Positions 43,746 through 52,882 are shown, numbered from the stretch's first letter. The stretch is DNA of 64,000 nucleotides from Hymenobacter sp. UV11 (GCF_004684095.1 NZ_SRII01000014.1:37265-101264); one strand, 5' to 3'. Notes: generated by a model not told the origin, from the letters alone. A program made the numbers and translations.

Positions 43746-45146
43746 ATGCCCACGCTGCTGCCCCTTACCTGCGAAGCGCTGTGCGCCATCCGCGTTTTTT
43801 GCGACCTGCCCGCCGACGTGCTAACCTGGCTTCAGCAAGCGGGCGAGCTGCGCCGCTACGCGCCCGGTGAAGTAGTCGTAGCTGCCGACTCGCCGGCCGA
43901 CAGCCTGGTGGCCGTGCTGCGGGGCAGCGTGCGCTTCGGTGAAAGTGTGGGGCCGGGTGGCTACCGGCTGGAGGCGGGCGAGCTGGGCGGGGCCCTACCC
44001 TATTCGCGGGCCGAGCGCTTCGCCCACCAGGGCGTGGCCGAAACGGAAACCGAAGCTTACGTGCTGGCCTGCGGCCGATTTGGAGAGCTGGAGCGCCTGA
44101 GCCCGGTGCTCACCCAGCGCCTGATTAGTTTGATGAACGACCGCACCCGCGCCGAGGTGCGCGCCCAGGAGCACGGTGAGCGGCTGCGGGCGCTGGGCAA
44201 GCTGGCCGCCGGCCTCTCCCATGAACTCAACAACCCCGCCGCCGCCGTGAGCCGGGGCGCGGCCAACCTGACGCATCTGCTGCAAACCATTCCGCTGGGG
44301 CTGCTGGCGCTGGTGGCCACTAGTCCGCCCGCCGCTGCCTTGGCTACCGTTACCGACCTGGCGCGGCGGCCCCTACCCCCCGTACACTCGCTGCCGGCCC
44401 TCGAAGCCGCCGACCGCGAAGCCGAGCTGGCCGACTGGCTCGAAACCCAGGGCTGCCCCGACGGCTACGCGCACGCCGCCGGGCTGCGCGAAGCCGGGCT
44501 GCACCTGGCCGACCTGGAACCGGTGGCCGCGGCCCTACCCCCCGGCTCGCGGCCAGCCGCGTTTGCCTGGCTGAGCGGGCATTTGCTGGCCGCCCGCCTC
44601 GCGGCCGACATCGGCGAGGCCAGCCACCGCATCAGCGCCCTGGTGGCCGACGTGAAAACCTACACCCACCTCGACCGCGCCCCCACTGCCGGGCCACTGG
44701 CCGTGACGGAAGGGCTTGACAGCACCCTGCACCTGTTTGCCCACGCGCTGCGCGATAAAAACGTGCGCTTGACCCGTGCCTACGCCCCCGACCTGCCGCT
44801 GGTGCTGGGGCACGCCGGCAGTCTCAACCAGGTGTGGACCAATCTACTCGACAATGCCCTCGATGCTCTGCCTGCTACCGAAGGCACACTCACGGTGGAA
44901 GTAACCGCCGAGGCCGACCGGCTACGCGTGGCCATCAGTGACAACGGTTCTGGTATCCCACCTGACGTATTGCCGCGCTTGTTCGAACCTTTTTTTACCA
45001 CCAAGACCCTAGGCGAGGGCACCGGCCAGGGCCTCGACATTGCCCGGCGCATCGTGCACGAGCACGGCGGCCGGCTGGAGGTGACTTCCACGCCGGGCCA
45101 TACGGTGTTTACCACCTGGCTGCCCGCTATTCGCCCCGCCGCATGA
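43746..45146 (+). CDS. Histidine kinase with N-terminal cyclic-nucleotide-binding domain
   Basis: The 466-residue protein has a cNMP-binding-like domain (about 10-130; LRRYAPGEVVVAADSPADS, AVLRGSVRFG). A HisKA segment has the H-box LAAGLSHELNNPAAAVSR (about residues 155-172), and the ATPase domain has NLLDNALDALPA, DNGSGIP, LFEPFFTTK and GTGQGLDIA. It lacks membrane helices. Its stop overlaps the start of the next gene (ATGA), so kinase and receiver/reductase fusion form one signalling unit. Confidence 0.92.
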   Translation: MPTLLPLTCEALCAIRVFCDLPADVLTWLQQAGELRRYAPGEVVVAADSPADSLVAVLRGSVRFGESVGPGGYRLEAGELGGALPYSRAERFAHQGVAETETEAYVLACGRFGELERLSPVLTQRLISLMNDRTRAEVRAQEHGERLRALGKLAAGLSHELNNPAAAVSRGAANLTHLLQTIPLGLLALVATSPPAAALATVTDLARRPLPPVHSLPALEAADREAELADWLETQGCPDGYAHAAGLREAGLHLADLEPVAAALPPGSRPAAFAWLSGHLLAARLAADIGEASHRISALVADVKTYTHLDRAPTAGPLAVTEGLDSTLHLFAHALRDKNVRLTRAYAPDLPLVLGHAGSLNQVWTNLLDNALDALPATEGTLTVEVTAEADRLRVAISDNGSGIPPDVLPRLFEPFFTTKTLGEGTGQGLDIARRIVHEHGGRLEVTSTPGHTVFTTWLPAIRPAA

Positions 45147-46798
45147 AAAAGCCGTTGATTCTCACCGTCGATGACGACCCGCAGGTGCTCGGGGCCATCA
45201 CCCGCGACCTGCGCCAGGAGTTTCGCCAGCACTACCGCATTCTGCCTGTCGGCTCGGGCCCCGAAGCCCTCGCAACGCTCGAAACCCTGCGCACCCGCGC
45301 CGAGCCGCTGGCCCTGGTGCTCTGCGACCAGCGCATGCCCCAGGTAGAGGGAATAGAGGTGCTGACTCGCGCCCGCGCGCTATTTCCCGAAGCCAAGCGC
45401 GTGCTGCTCACCGCCTACGCCGATACCACGGCCGCTATCCGGGCCATCAACTCGGCGCAGCTCGACTACTACTTGCTCAAGCCCTGGGACCCGCCAGAAA
45501 CCTTGCTCTACCCAACTTTGCACGACCTGCTGGCTAGCTGGCAGGCCACCTACCGCCCCGCCTACGACGGCCTGCGGCTGCTGGGTTACCAGTGGTCGCC
45601 GCGCTCGCACGCGCTCAAGGATTTCCTGAGTGGCTATCTCGTGGGCTACCAGTGGCTCGACATGGAGCAGGATGCTGGGGCCCGCACGCTGCTGGCGGCT
45701 ACCGGCTTCTCGGAGCAGGAGCTACCGGTCGTCATTTACCCCAACGGGCAGGCCGTGGCCCAGCCCGACCGGCAGGAGCTGGCCCGCCACCTGGGCCTGC
45801 TGGCCGCTGCCCAGCAAGAGCTGTACGACGTGGTTATCGTGGGGTCTGGCCCCGCCGGGCTGGCCGCCGCTGTGTACGGGGCCTCCGAAGGCTTGCGCAC
45901 GCTACTTATCGAGCGCGAAACCCCCGGCGGGCAGGCCGGCTCGTCGTCGCGCATCGAAAACTATTTGGGCTTTCCTACAGGCTTGAGCGGCAGTGAGCTA
46001 ACCCACCGTGCCTGGACCCAGGCCATTCGCCTCGGGGCCGAGCTAATGGCCCCGCAGGAAGTAACCAGCTTGGCCGTGCAGGACGGCTACAAGCTGCTGA
46101 CGTTGAGCGACGGCAGCCAGGTGCGGGCCCGCGCCGTGGTGCTCACGATGGGCGTGAGCTACCGCGTCTTGCAAGCCCCCGGCTTGGAGCGCCTTAGCGG
46201 GGCCGGCGTGTACTACGGGGCCGCCCGCACCGAGGCCCGTAGTTGCAGCGCCCAGCCGGTGTTCGTGGTGGGCGGGGGCAACTCAGCCGGGCAGGCGGCC
46301 ATGTATTTGTCAGGCTTTGCCTCCCGGGTGTACCTCGTCATTCGGGGCGAGAGCTTGGGCGCCAGCATGTCGGCCTACCTCATCGAGCAGCTCGCCCAAA
46401 CTCCCAACGTCGAAATCCTGCCCCGCACGCAAGTGCGCGAGGCCTGCGGTGGCAACGCCCTAGGGGCCGTAGTAGTGCAGGCCGAAGGCCAGGAGCCGGT
46501 GCGCTACCCAGCGCGGGCACTATTTATATTTATCGGCACCCGCCCTAGCACCGAGTGGATAAGCCCGCTGGCCCTGTGCGACCCCAAGGGTTTTCTGCTC
46601 ACCGGTCGCGAGCTGCTGGCCGACCCGCGCTTTGCCCCCATCTGGCCCGAGTCCCGCGAGCCGCACCTGCTCGAAACCAGCGTACCCGGCCTCTTCGCCG
46701 CCGGCGACGGCCGGGCCGGCGCGATGGCCCGGGTGGCCTCGGCCGTGGGCGAGGGCAGCATGGCTATCAAGTTTGTGCATCAGTACTTAGGAGAGTGA
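45143..46798 (+). CDS. Response regulator fused to a thioredoxin-reductase-like flavoprotein
   Basis: The 551-residue protein has a receiver domain (1-125) with acidic pocket VDDDP, phospho-Asp62 in LVLCDQRMP, Thr90 and Lys113. The rest is a low-molecular-weight thioredoxin-reductase fold: FAD motif VVIVGSGPAGLAAAVYGASE (about 228-247), GGQAGSSSRIENY, NADPH motif VFVVGGGNSAGQAAMYLS and the final VPGLFAAGDGRAG. The CxxC pair expected between the FAD and NADPH motifs is replaced (GVYYGAARTEA), so classic disulfide reduction is not expected. Phosphorylation by the overlapping kinase probably controls a flavin-dependent reductase. Such fusions occur in Hymenobacter-type genomes; the substrate is unknown. 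Confidence 0.9.
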   Translation: MKKPLILTVDDDPQVLGAITRDLRQEFRQHYRILPVGSGPEALATLETLRTRAEPLALVLCDQRMPQVEGIEVLTRARALFPEAKRVLLTAYADTTAAIRAINSAQLDYYLLKPWDPPETLLYPTLHDLLASWQATYRPAYDGLRLLGYQWSPRSHALKDFLSGYLVGYQWLDMEQDAGARTLLAATGFSEQELPVVIYPNGQAVAQPDRQELARHLGLLAAAQQELYDVVIVGSGPAGLAAAVYGASEGLRTLLIERETPGGQAGSSSRIENYLGFPTGLSGSELTHRAWTQAIRLGAELMAPQEVTSLAVQDGYKLLTLSDGSQVRARAVVLTMGVSYRVLQAPGLERLSGAGVYYGAARTEARSCSAQPVFVVGGGNSAGQAAMYLSGFASRVYLVIRGESLGASMSAYLIEQLAQTPNVEILPRTQVREACGGNALGAVVVQAEGQEPVRYPARALFIFIGTRPSTEWISPLALCDPKGFLLTGRELLADPRFAPIWPESREPHLLETSVPGLFAAGDGRAGAMARVASAVGEGSMAIKFVHQYLGE

Positions 46799-47028
46799 AA
46801 CGAGCCCCATATCGATTACTGGGTACAAACAGCTGATTATCAATATAATTTAGTCCAATAAAGGCCACTTCGCAGTAATGAAGTTGTTGCTGATCATCTG
46901 CCGAGTTCAGCTTACTCTTCTAGTAAAGGAACTTCTTTGAACGCTTATTGCTAAACAGGTTTTTGAGCCTATTGCGGTGTCGTTGCCGGGCTTTTCGGGT
47001 AGCGCGACATGTCCGCCGACTTGTAGAG

Positions 47029-47922
47029 TCAAACGCGCGTGTTGTTGGACAGAAATACTAAGATGTGCTGCGCTACTGCGTCCGGGGCTTCCCGGTGGGG
47101 AAAATGCCCGGCCCCTTCCACTAGCCGCCGCTGGTAGCCCGCTTGGAAGTAGCGGTCAAGTCCCTCCGATTCCTTTGGTCCGTCACAGGTATCCACCCCT
47201 CCCTGCAGCAGGAGCGTCGGGGTAGATAAACACTCGATTTCGTGCAACCGCGTTTGCAGTCCGGCGTAACGAGGGTCACTGACTTCGTCGGGTAGCCACC
47301 GCGAGCGGTAAGCATTCAAGGTAATAGCCGCCCAGTCCGGCTCGCTGAAACCAGCAGCCGTCGCCGCAAACTCAGCCTCCTCAAACCAGCCGGGCGGACT
47401 CCATGTCTGCCATTGCAGCCGAGCAAAGCCCACGGGGTCTTGGCGCACGGCCGCGGCCCCGGCCTCGGTGCACATGAACCATTGGTACCAGAACAGGCGC
47501 GATTGGGCGAAACCGGGCAGGGTAAAGTGGCCCCGCGGCTGGTAGGCCAGCGCCAGCGCCACGACGGCCGTAACCCGTTCCGGAAACAGCGCGGCCAGCG
47601 TGTAGGCGGCGCGGGCGCCCCAATCATGGCCGACAACGGCCACCTGCCTTATCTGCAAACCGTCCAGCAAGTCGATGGCGTCTTGAGCCAGCGCAACCCC
47701 TGGCGCTACCCGGGGCGTGTCCGGGAAGAGAAATCGGGTGGGGGCCGTACCCCGCAAATAGGGCATGATGGTGCGCCAGCCCGCAGCCTGTAGGTGCTGG
47801 GCCACCAGGCGCCAGCCGCGTGGGGCGTCGGGCCAGCCGTGCAGCAGCAACACCGGCGGCCCTTCGGCGGGTCCTTCCTCTTCGTAGTGTAGGTCAAGCA
47901 GTTCGGTGCGAATAGCGGGCAT
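47029..47922 (-). CDS. Alpha/beta hydrolase, epoxide-hydrolase-like
   Basis: The 297-residue protein has PVLLLHGWPDAPRGWR (HGxP oxyanion motif), VVGHDWGARAAY (nucleophile Asp, as in epoxide hydrolases and dehalogenases) and GAGHFPHREAP (catalytic His). Asp as nucleophile favours epoxide hydrolase over esterase. It sits alone on the minus strand, 61 bp downstream of the VOC gene. The substrate is unknown. Confidence 0.9.
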   Translation of the reverse strand: MPAIRTELLDLHYEEEGPAEGPPVLLLHGWPDAPRGWRLVAQHLQAAGWRTIMPYLRGTAPTRFLFPDTPRVAPGVALAQDAIDLLDGLQIRQVAVVGHDWGARAAYTLAALFPERVTAVVALALAYQPRGHFTLPGFAQSRLFWYQWFMCTEAGAAAVRQDPVGFARLQWQTWSPPGWFEEAEFAATAAGFSEPDWAAITLNAYRSRWLPDEVSDPRYAGLQTRLHEIECLSTPTLLLQGGVDTCDGPKESEGLDRYFQAGYQRRLVEGAGHFPHREAPDAVAQHILVFLSNNTRV

Positions 47923-47983
47923 AGAAGGCTTAAAAAGGGACTGGTACCGGTCCCGTTAGGGGATTGCAGCGCGGTTTACGCGA

Positions 47984-48415
47984 TTATTCACCTGCGTGCA
48001 GGTGAGGTCCAGCCCCATCATCCGCTGATACTGTCCGTGCGGCTGGGCCTTCCTGGTAAAGGCCGATAATCAAGCCTCCGGGTAGCTGCAAGTGGCAATA
48101 CCGTAAACCCGAGCATACTTCCTCGGGCACCGCGGCTACGTGCAGCCCCGCCGCCTGGGCCTGCGCTACCGCCAGCGTCAGGTCGGCAACCGGAAAGCTC
48201 GCTACTACAGGGCTGTGCTCGAATAAGTGGGGCGGGTAGCAGGCGCCAGGGCCGTAGAGTTCCAGCAGACTGCCGTTGGGTAGCTGGCATGCCGCTAGGC
48301 CGGGCTCCTCGTGCACGCTCTGGGCCCTAAGGGTTGTCGTTACGAAGGCTTGGAGGCAATCGAGGTCAAGACGGCTTACGTGAAAGGCTAGCTTGTAGGG
48401 AATGGAGAGGGGCAT
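47984..48415 (-). CDS. VOC family (glyoxalase-like) protein
   Basis: The 143-residue protein has one vicinal-oxygen-chelate domain: KLAFHVSRLDLD at the start, SLLELYGPG and HLQLPGGLIIGLYQ at the end, giving possible ligands His, Glu and His. Metal site details are not fully typical. The ATG at 48415 begins MPLSIPYKLAF; upstream codons are not conserved-looking. It lies between the Crp/Fnr and epoxide-hydrolase-like genes on the same strand, and the three may be co-transcribed. Confidence 0.75.
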   Translation of the reverse strand: MPLSIPYKLAFHVSRLDLDCLQAFVTTTLRAQSVHEEPGLAACQLPNGSLLELYGPGACYPPHLFEHSPVVASFPVADLTLAVAQAQAAGLHVAAVPEEVCSGLRYCHLQLPGGLIIGLYQEGPAARTVSADDGAGPHLHAGE

Positions 48416-48472
48416 AGCTAAAAAGTGATGGGTCGCGGCCACCTCTGCCAGCAGTAGCCCTATGCTGCCGGG

Positions 48473-49042
48473 CTACACCTTTCGCCGGACGCGGCTTAGG
48501 GTTTCCGTGGTCATCCCTAGGTAAGAGGCGACCATGTGCTGGGGAATGCGCAGGGCGAATGCGGGATATTTCTGTAGAAAATCACGGTATTTTTCCTCGG
48601 CTGAGTAGCTGATGGCCGCGTGAATCCGGTTTTGCGAAGTTAAAAAGCTGTTCTGTAGAATACGGTTGATTAGCTCATTCAGCGTGGGTATGTCGTGCAG
48701 GAGCTGGTCAAATTCTTCGCGCTTAATCAACAGCACCGTCGAGTCCTCCACCGCGTCAATGTTATAGGTAGCGGGCTGGCCGGTGGTCAGGCTCTGGCGG
48801 TCGCCAATCCACCAGTTCTCCACGGCGAAGTTGATGATGTGCTCCGCGCCTTTGGCGTCAATGGTGTAGGTACGCAGGCACCCACCGGTCACGAACGCAT
48901 GGTAGGCCCAGACTTCGCCCGCGTGTAGCAGGAACTGGCGCTTGGGTAGGCTTTTGAGGGCGCTTACGGCCTGAATCTGCTGGATTTCAGCGGAAGTAAA
49001 AGCCGCCTTACTAAGTAGATACTCTTCAAATGCAGCAAACAT
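48473..49042 (-). CDS. Crp/Fnr family transcriptional regulator
   Basis: The 189-residue protein has a cNMP-binding-like beta roll (about 30-120) and a C-terminal helix-turn-helix, IPQHMVASYLGMTTETLSRV. The recognition helix contains ETLSR; in FNR the equivalent Glu, Ser and Arg read TTGAT half-sites. Matching boxes (TTGAY-N4-RTCAA) precede azoR, a SnoaL gene and an SDR gene in this window. It lacks the Cys cluster of FNR, so it does not sense oxygen by an iron-sulfur cluster. The ATG at 49042 (MFAAFEEY) matches the usual start of Bacteroidota Crp proteins. Confidence 0.9.
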   Translation of the reverse strand: MFAAFEEYLLSKAAFTSAEIQQIQAVSALKSLPKRQFLLHAGEVWAYHAFVTGGCLRTYTIDAKGAEHIINFAVENWWIGDRQSLTTGQPATYNIDAVEDSTVLLIKREEFDQLLHDIPTLNELINRILQNSFLTSQNRIHAAISYSAEEKYRDFLQKYPAFALRIPQHMVASYLGMTTETLSRVRRKV

Positions 49043-49316
49043 AGCGGTGGAATCAAAACGGAGAACAGGGCAAAGAAATGCCTTTTGCCGCCATGTTTCC
49101 GGGTGCTTCTTCACCGTGCGCTTGATTCACTTACCCACCTGCGCTGTCACGCTATCTACGAAGACGTACATCGTACCTTCTTTTCCACACCAAAGTGGAG
49201 GACAAGGAGGTTGACTAAGAAGTGTTAATCGTGATGGTACTGACCGACGCGCCCACGGCCCCCACTTGTACCGGAGCGGCTAGGCCGCCCCGGTACAAGT
49301 GGGGGCCGTAGTGGCA
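49043..49316. other. Intergenic region with a 24-bp hairpin
   Basis: The hairpin (49257-49280 with 49284-49307, one mismatch, 3-nt loop) starts 10 bp after the DinB stop codon on the minus strand. It has no T run but is stable enough to stop or shield transcripts. The rest has no gene. Confidence 0.65.
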
Positions 49317-49796
49317 TTAGCGCTTCACTAAGGCTAGCTGACCACCGTGGTGAAACAAATGGCCGGTGCGGCTCAGTAACAGGTTGAGCTTATTGCGGTG
49401 CGGCTCGTGAGCAAAATCCGCGTCGCTGACGTAGGCGTGCTTCGTGAGCCAATCGGCCACGCTCAAGGTGGCGAAGCCAGCCACGAGCGCCGCGTTGACC
49501 TGCTGCCAGGCCGCCAGCAACTCCTGGTAAGGGGGGTACGCCGCGCCGGCCTGCTGCGGCGCCAAAAATAGGCCGTCCCACTCCGGGTGCAGCCGCTCGC
49601 CGAGGCTTAACCCTTCCAGCAGCTTATCGTGCACGGCCACCAGGTGGCCCAGCAAGTAGCCGACGGTATTGCGGTCAGGGGCCACGGGTACCTGGGCAGC
49701 CTCGGCCCCCAGGGCAGTAAATACCGCAGTGGTTTGCTGCACTTTGCCTTCGAATTGACTTAAAATCAAGTCAACAATGGTTTTTTCGTGGTTCAT
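49317..49796 (-). CDS. DinB family protein
   Basis: The 159-residue protein belongs to the DinB/YfiT four-helix-bundle superfamily. Likely metal ligands are His in GYLLGHLVAVHDKLL and two His in TGHLFHHGGQLALVKR at the C-terminus. Members include bacillithiol and mycothiol transferases and uncharacterised stress proteins; thiol transfer is possible here but not shown. It stands alone, 100 bp downstream of the SnoaL gene's 3' end, on the same strand. Confidence 0.88.
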   Translation of the reverse strand: MNHEKTIVDLILSQFEGKVQQTTAVFTALGAEAAQVPVAPDRNTVGYLLGHLVAVHDKLLEGLSLGERLHPEWDGLFLAPQQAGAAYPPYQELLAAWQQVNAALVAGFATLSVADWLTKHAYVSDADFAHEPHRNKLNLLLSRTGHLFHHGGQLALVKR

Positions 49797-49896
49797 GCGT
49801 GGGGTAGTAGTAAGAAGCTACTGATTGAATTTGTGCGTGTTTCTCGGAGGCTTCGTTTAACCTAATCGGTCTTCCGATACTTGTCGGAGATAACGA

Positions 49897-50277
49897 CTAC
49901 TGCGTTTGCTGTGTAAGCTTCGGATTAACAAACACATACAACGCGGCGATTTGACCGTCCCGCTCGATGACAATATCGAGGCCGGTATAGGCAGGGGCCT
50001 CTTTGCTGGAGCCCGAACCCCAGGCCAGGATGCCGCCGTTGTGCAGCGCCTGCGCTTCGCCGTAGGGCGTGTAGGCGAAGTGCGGATGGGTAGCGCGCAA
50101 CTCGCCGGCGAATTTGTCGAGCGCATCCCGGCCCACGACAACTCCCGGGGGGACGTAGAGCACGCAGTCTTCCGTATAGAGCTCCTCAATTGCCGCCCGA
50201 CGGCGAGCATCATCGCCTTCGCCGAAGACCTCCTGCAGGTTGCGGTGGAGAAGTACATTTATGGGGTCAGTCATCAT
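49897..50277 (-). CDS. SnoaL-like/NTF2-fold protein
   Basis: The 126-residue protein (start ATG at 50277 or the next codon) has a nuclear-transport-factor-2-like cone fold: LYTEDCVLYVPPGVVVGRDAL and LDIVIERDGQIAALYVFVN are typical. Members are polyketide cyclases, isomerases or unknown stress proteins. Its promoter has an FNR-type box at 50415-50430 and a -7-like CCTTTG at the same spacing as azoR. The 49,800-49,896 stretch downstream shows nothing special. Confidence 0.82.
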   Translation of the reverse strand: MMTDPINVLLHRNLQEVFGEGDDARRRAAIEELYTEDCVLYVPPGVVVGRDALDKFAGELRATHPHFAYTPYGEAQALHNGGILAWGSGSSKEAPAYTGLDIVIERDGQIAALYVFVNPKLTQQTQ

Positions 50278-50381
50278 CTTGGTTTTGGTGGCTTTTATGT
50301 GGGGAATGGGATTGATAAGTAGGCAAGACCAGGCTATCGGCAGGTGCCCTTTAAGCTTGAATGACGGGTGCCTGGCTGACA

Positions 50382-50430
50382 GCACAAAGGTTCAGCCCGG
50401 GGCTGAGCCGAACCTTTGACATTTATCAAA
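50382..50430 (-). promoter_or_regulatory. SnoaL promoter with FNR-type box
   Basis: Read on the minus strand, TTTGATAAATGTCAAA (50430-50415) starts 39 bp before ACCTTTGTGC (50391-50382). The same two elements with the same spacing occur before azoR and the SDR gene at 61475. Confidence 0.75.
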
Positions 50431-50815
50431 AAATGAAAAGGTTCGGCTCGGCAGTGCTGCCCAAGCACGACTGCCCCTAAAAGCCAACTGCAAACCAGCC
50501 GTGCTGATAAGCCTGGTTCTGGTTGTCGTATTGAGCCTGGTACTGGCGCGAGTCCTGTCGTATTAGCTGTATCGTCTCCAGGCGCAGTGGAGTAGCTTTC
50601 GGGCGAACCATCCCGCAAAAGGCATGGGACCGGCACTCCCCAGCAGCGCCCCTACAACCCAGGCAGTAAGGCGCAGTATCCAGCGTAATCAGGAAAGCCT
50701 CTAGGCGCAAGCTAAGCGCCAAATTATCAATTGGAAACAGCGACCAGGTGGCGTAAGTACACGACTACAACGGCTGCGCTGATGGAGTGGAAACTCGCCT
50801 CGACGGGCGCGTTTT

Positions 50816-50861
50816 TTTGACAAATATCAAAGGAGCCAGGGGGAGCGGGGCGGGACCTTTG
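50816..50861 (+). promoter_or_regulatory. azoR promoter with FNR-type box
   Basis: TTTGACAAATATCAAA (50816-50831) is followed 39 bp from its start by ACCTTTG (50855-50861). The surrounding 90 bp is nearly the same as that at 61318-61410, including the AGCCAAGCGGCTG segment downstream. The start codon is 74 bp after the -7-like element. Confidence 0.8.
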
Positions 50862-50934
50862 TACAAGTAGAAGAAGCCAGCCAAGCGGCTGCTTTCTCGC
50901 TCGCAAAGTCTCCAACCCCCTAGCCCTTTTTGTC

Positions 50935-51531
50935 ATGCAGATTCTGCAGATTATTTCCAGCCCCCGTGGGGCAGCGTCCTACAGCACGCAGCTGGCCAAT
51001 GCAGTAGTTGAAAAGCTGGTAGCCGCCAATCCCGGCAGCGCCGTTCAAGTTCACGACCTGGCCAGCAAGCCCTTCCCCCACTTGGAGGAGGTGCACCTGC
51101 AATCCTTCTTCACGCCCGCCGAAGGCCGTTCCCCCGAGCTGCAGGCGGCCGTGCGCCATTCGGATGAGGCCATTGCCGAATTAATGACGGCCGATACCAT
51201 CGTCATCGGGGCGCCCCTCTACAATTTTGGAATTGCCTCGACCCTGAAAGCGTGGATTGACCACATTGCCCGCGCGGGCATCACCTTCCGCTACACCGCA
51301 GCCGGCCCCGAAGGGTTGGTGACCGGCAAGAAGGTGTACCTCGCCATGTCGAGTGGCGGCGTCTACTCCGAAGGCCCCATGACCGCCTACGACTTCGTGG
51401 TGCCCTACCTGAAGACAGTGCTCGCCTTCCTGGGGATGACCGACGTGACGGTGCTGCGCGTGGAAGGCACCGCTAATCCCGAGTTAAAAGAGGCGGCATT
51501 CCCCAACGCGCTGGCCAGCATCCCGCTGTAA
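50935..51531 (+). CDS. azoR: FMN-dependent NADH-azoreductase
   Basis: The 198-residue flavodoxin-like protein begins MQILQIISSPRGAASYS, has IVIGAPLYNFGIASTLKAW (the FMN-contacting loop of AzoR) and VYLAMSSGGVYSEGP. Length matches AzoR of E. coli and Bacillus. It reduces azo bonds and quinones by a two-electron mechanism with NADH. Its promoter has an FNR-type box shared with a SnoaL gene and an SDR gene. A short hairpin (51541-51556) follows the stop. Confidence 0.94.
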   Translation: MQILQIISSPRGAASYSTQLANAVVEKLVAANPGSAVQVHDLASKPFPHLEEVHLQSFFTPAEGRSPELQAAVRHSDEAIAELMTADTIVIGAPLYNFGIASTLKAWIDHIARAGITFRYTAAGPEGLVTGKKVYLAMSSGGVYSEGPMTAYDFVVPYLKTVLAFLGMTDVTVLRVEGTANPELKEAAFPNALASIPL

Positions 51532-51609
51532 GTAACACAAGCAACGCGAGCGTTGCGCTATGCCTTTTCCGCTTAGCTAAGCCGACGCTTCTTTTCTGCC
51601 CCGTTTGCC

Positions 51610-51936
51610 ATGCCACACACCGCCAGCAGTTTTTTACTTCGTGTGCGAAAGGGTCGCTACCAGCAGCCCGCCTCGCGCCCTGCATCCTTTGCGCCCACTA
51701 ACCGGTCCGCTCCGCGGTCCGCCAGCGGCCTTGGCTGGTGGGTTGACCAGCTCGCCCAGCTACTCGACAACCTAACCGGTATAGCAGGCTTCCTCAGTTG
51801 CGTAGTGTGGGGCATTATGCTCCTTTACCGGGCCGAATCAGTGCTCCTCTGCCTCACGAAAAAGCTTATCGCCAGGACCAAGGCGTGGGCACTGGGCCAC
51901 TCCGAACAGCAACTCCCCCACGGCTGCCCTTGCTAA
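51610..51936 (+). CDS. Possible small membrane protein
   Basis: A 108-residue open frame with ATG start encodes a basic, Ser/Ala-rich N-terminus and one likely membrane helix (TGIAGFLSCVVWGIMLLY). No family is recognised, and the frame may be chance in GC-rich sequence. It occupies the gap between azoR and YceI; the sequence after it to 52144 shows no gene. Confidence 0.25.
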   Translation: MPHTASSFLLRVRKGRYQQPASRPASFAPTNRSAPRSASGLGWWVDQLAQLLDNLTGIAGFLSCVVWGIMLLYRAESVLLCLTKKLIARTKAWALGHSEQQLPHGCPC

Positions 51937-52144
51937 AGCACGCGTGCCGGCAGCCACCGGCACCAGGGCGTGATTACCGGCACCAGCCAACCGCGAAAAC
52001 CAGCGGCGCTGGCTACCCCTGGCGCGAAACAATGCTGGGCAAATAGTTGATAACCGGAATATTAATCATGCGCCTCCCCCTTTTAGTTGACTTTTTTTAA
52101 CCCCGGTTGCACCTCAAGGCTGCAACCACCATTCCCTTGTTACA

Positions 52145-52792
52145 ATGAAAAAGACCCTGTTTTCCCTGCTCTTTGCTACCACGCTGCTGGCAGCCCCCAC
52201 GTACGCCGCAGCTCCCGGCGCTCCTGCTCCCCGTGCTGCTGCCTCCAAAGCGGCGACACCTTACAAGCTGCAGCCCCAGCTGAGCACCCTCGGTTGGGAT
52301 GCCAAAGCTGTTACCCATGGCCACAACGGCACGGTGCAGTTCAGTAGCGGCGAGTTGCTCGTAACGGGTAATCAGCTAGTGGGCGGCACCGTGACGGTGA
52401 ACATGAAAACGATTAAAACCACTGACATCACCGATGCGGAAACCATGGGCAAGTTCATGGGCCACCTCACGTCGGACGACTTCTTTGCCCCCGCTAAATA
52501 CCCCACGGCTAGCTTCAAAATCACGAAGGTGACGCCCATTAAGGGTGCAGCGGCCACGGCCAACAATGCCACCATCACGGGCGAGCTGACCATTAAAGGC
52601 ATTACCAAGCCGCTGAGCTTCCCGGCCAAAGTAGGCGTGAAAAACGGCGTGGCCGCCGCTACGGGTACGGCCACGGTCAACCGCACGCAGTACGACATCA
52701 AGTACGGCTCGAAGTCCTTCTTCGACAACATCGGCGACAAAGCCATCTACGACGATTTCACGCTCAGCTTCAACGTACTAGCTAAGCAGTAA
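52145..52792 (+). CDS. YceI family protein
   Basis: The 215-residue protein has a signal peptide (MKKTLFSLLFATTLLAAPTY), then a lipocalin-like YceI barrel: STLGWDAKAVTHGHNGTVQF, GELLVTGNQLVGGTVTVNM, HLTSDDFFAPAKYPTASF and the closing DIKYGSKSFFDNIGDKAIYD. YceI proteins bind long isoprenoid or amphiphilic chains in the periplasm. Length fits the family. It appears to be a single-gene unit. Confidence 0.95.
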   Translation: MKKTLFSLLFATTLLAAPTYAAAPGAPAPRAAASKAATPYKLQPQLSTLGWDAKAVTHGHNGTVQFSSGELLVTGNQLVGGTVTVNMKTIKTTDITDAETMGKFMGHLTSDDFFAPAKYPTASFKITKVTPIKGAAATANNATITGELTIKGITKPLSFPAKVGVKNGVAAATGTATVNRTQYDIKYGSKSFFDNIGDKAIYDDFTLSFNVLAKQ

Positions 52793-52840
52793 GCGCTTAG
52801 CCCCCCCCCCGCGACTTACTTAATACCTGGGGTAGGTTCT

Positions 52841-52882
52841 GCAGTTGTCCGGGCGAGTGCCCGCCACCGCCCGGACAACTGC
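52841..52882. terminator. 15-bp hairpin between YceI and pirin genes
   Basis: GCAGTTGTCCGGGCG (52841-52855) pairs perfectly with 52868-52882 across a 12-nt loop, and GGTTC/GAACC-like bases extend it outward. It follows a run of ten C. No T run is present, so it could be a terminator for YceI or a leader structure for the pirin gene. Confidence 0.5.

Larger units (their letters stand above)
50278..50934. other. Long divergent intergenic region between SnoaL and azoR
   Basis: The 657 bp hold two FNR-type promoters, one for each direction (annotated separately). A weak minus-strand open frame at 50477-50722 shows no recognisable family and is not called. GAGCCGAACCTTT-like segments are repeated in inverted order around 50405-50460. 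Confidence 0.6.

Noticed and set aside
50477..50722. Minus-strand 81-codon open frame between SnoaL and azoR
   Set aside because: No recognisable family; it lies among promoter elements.
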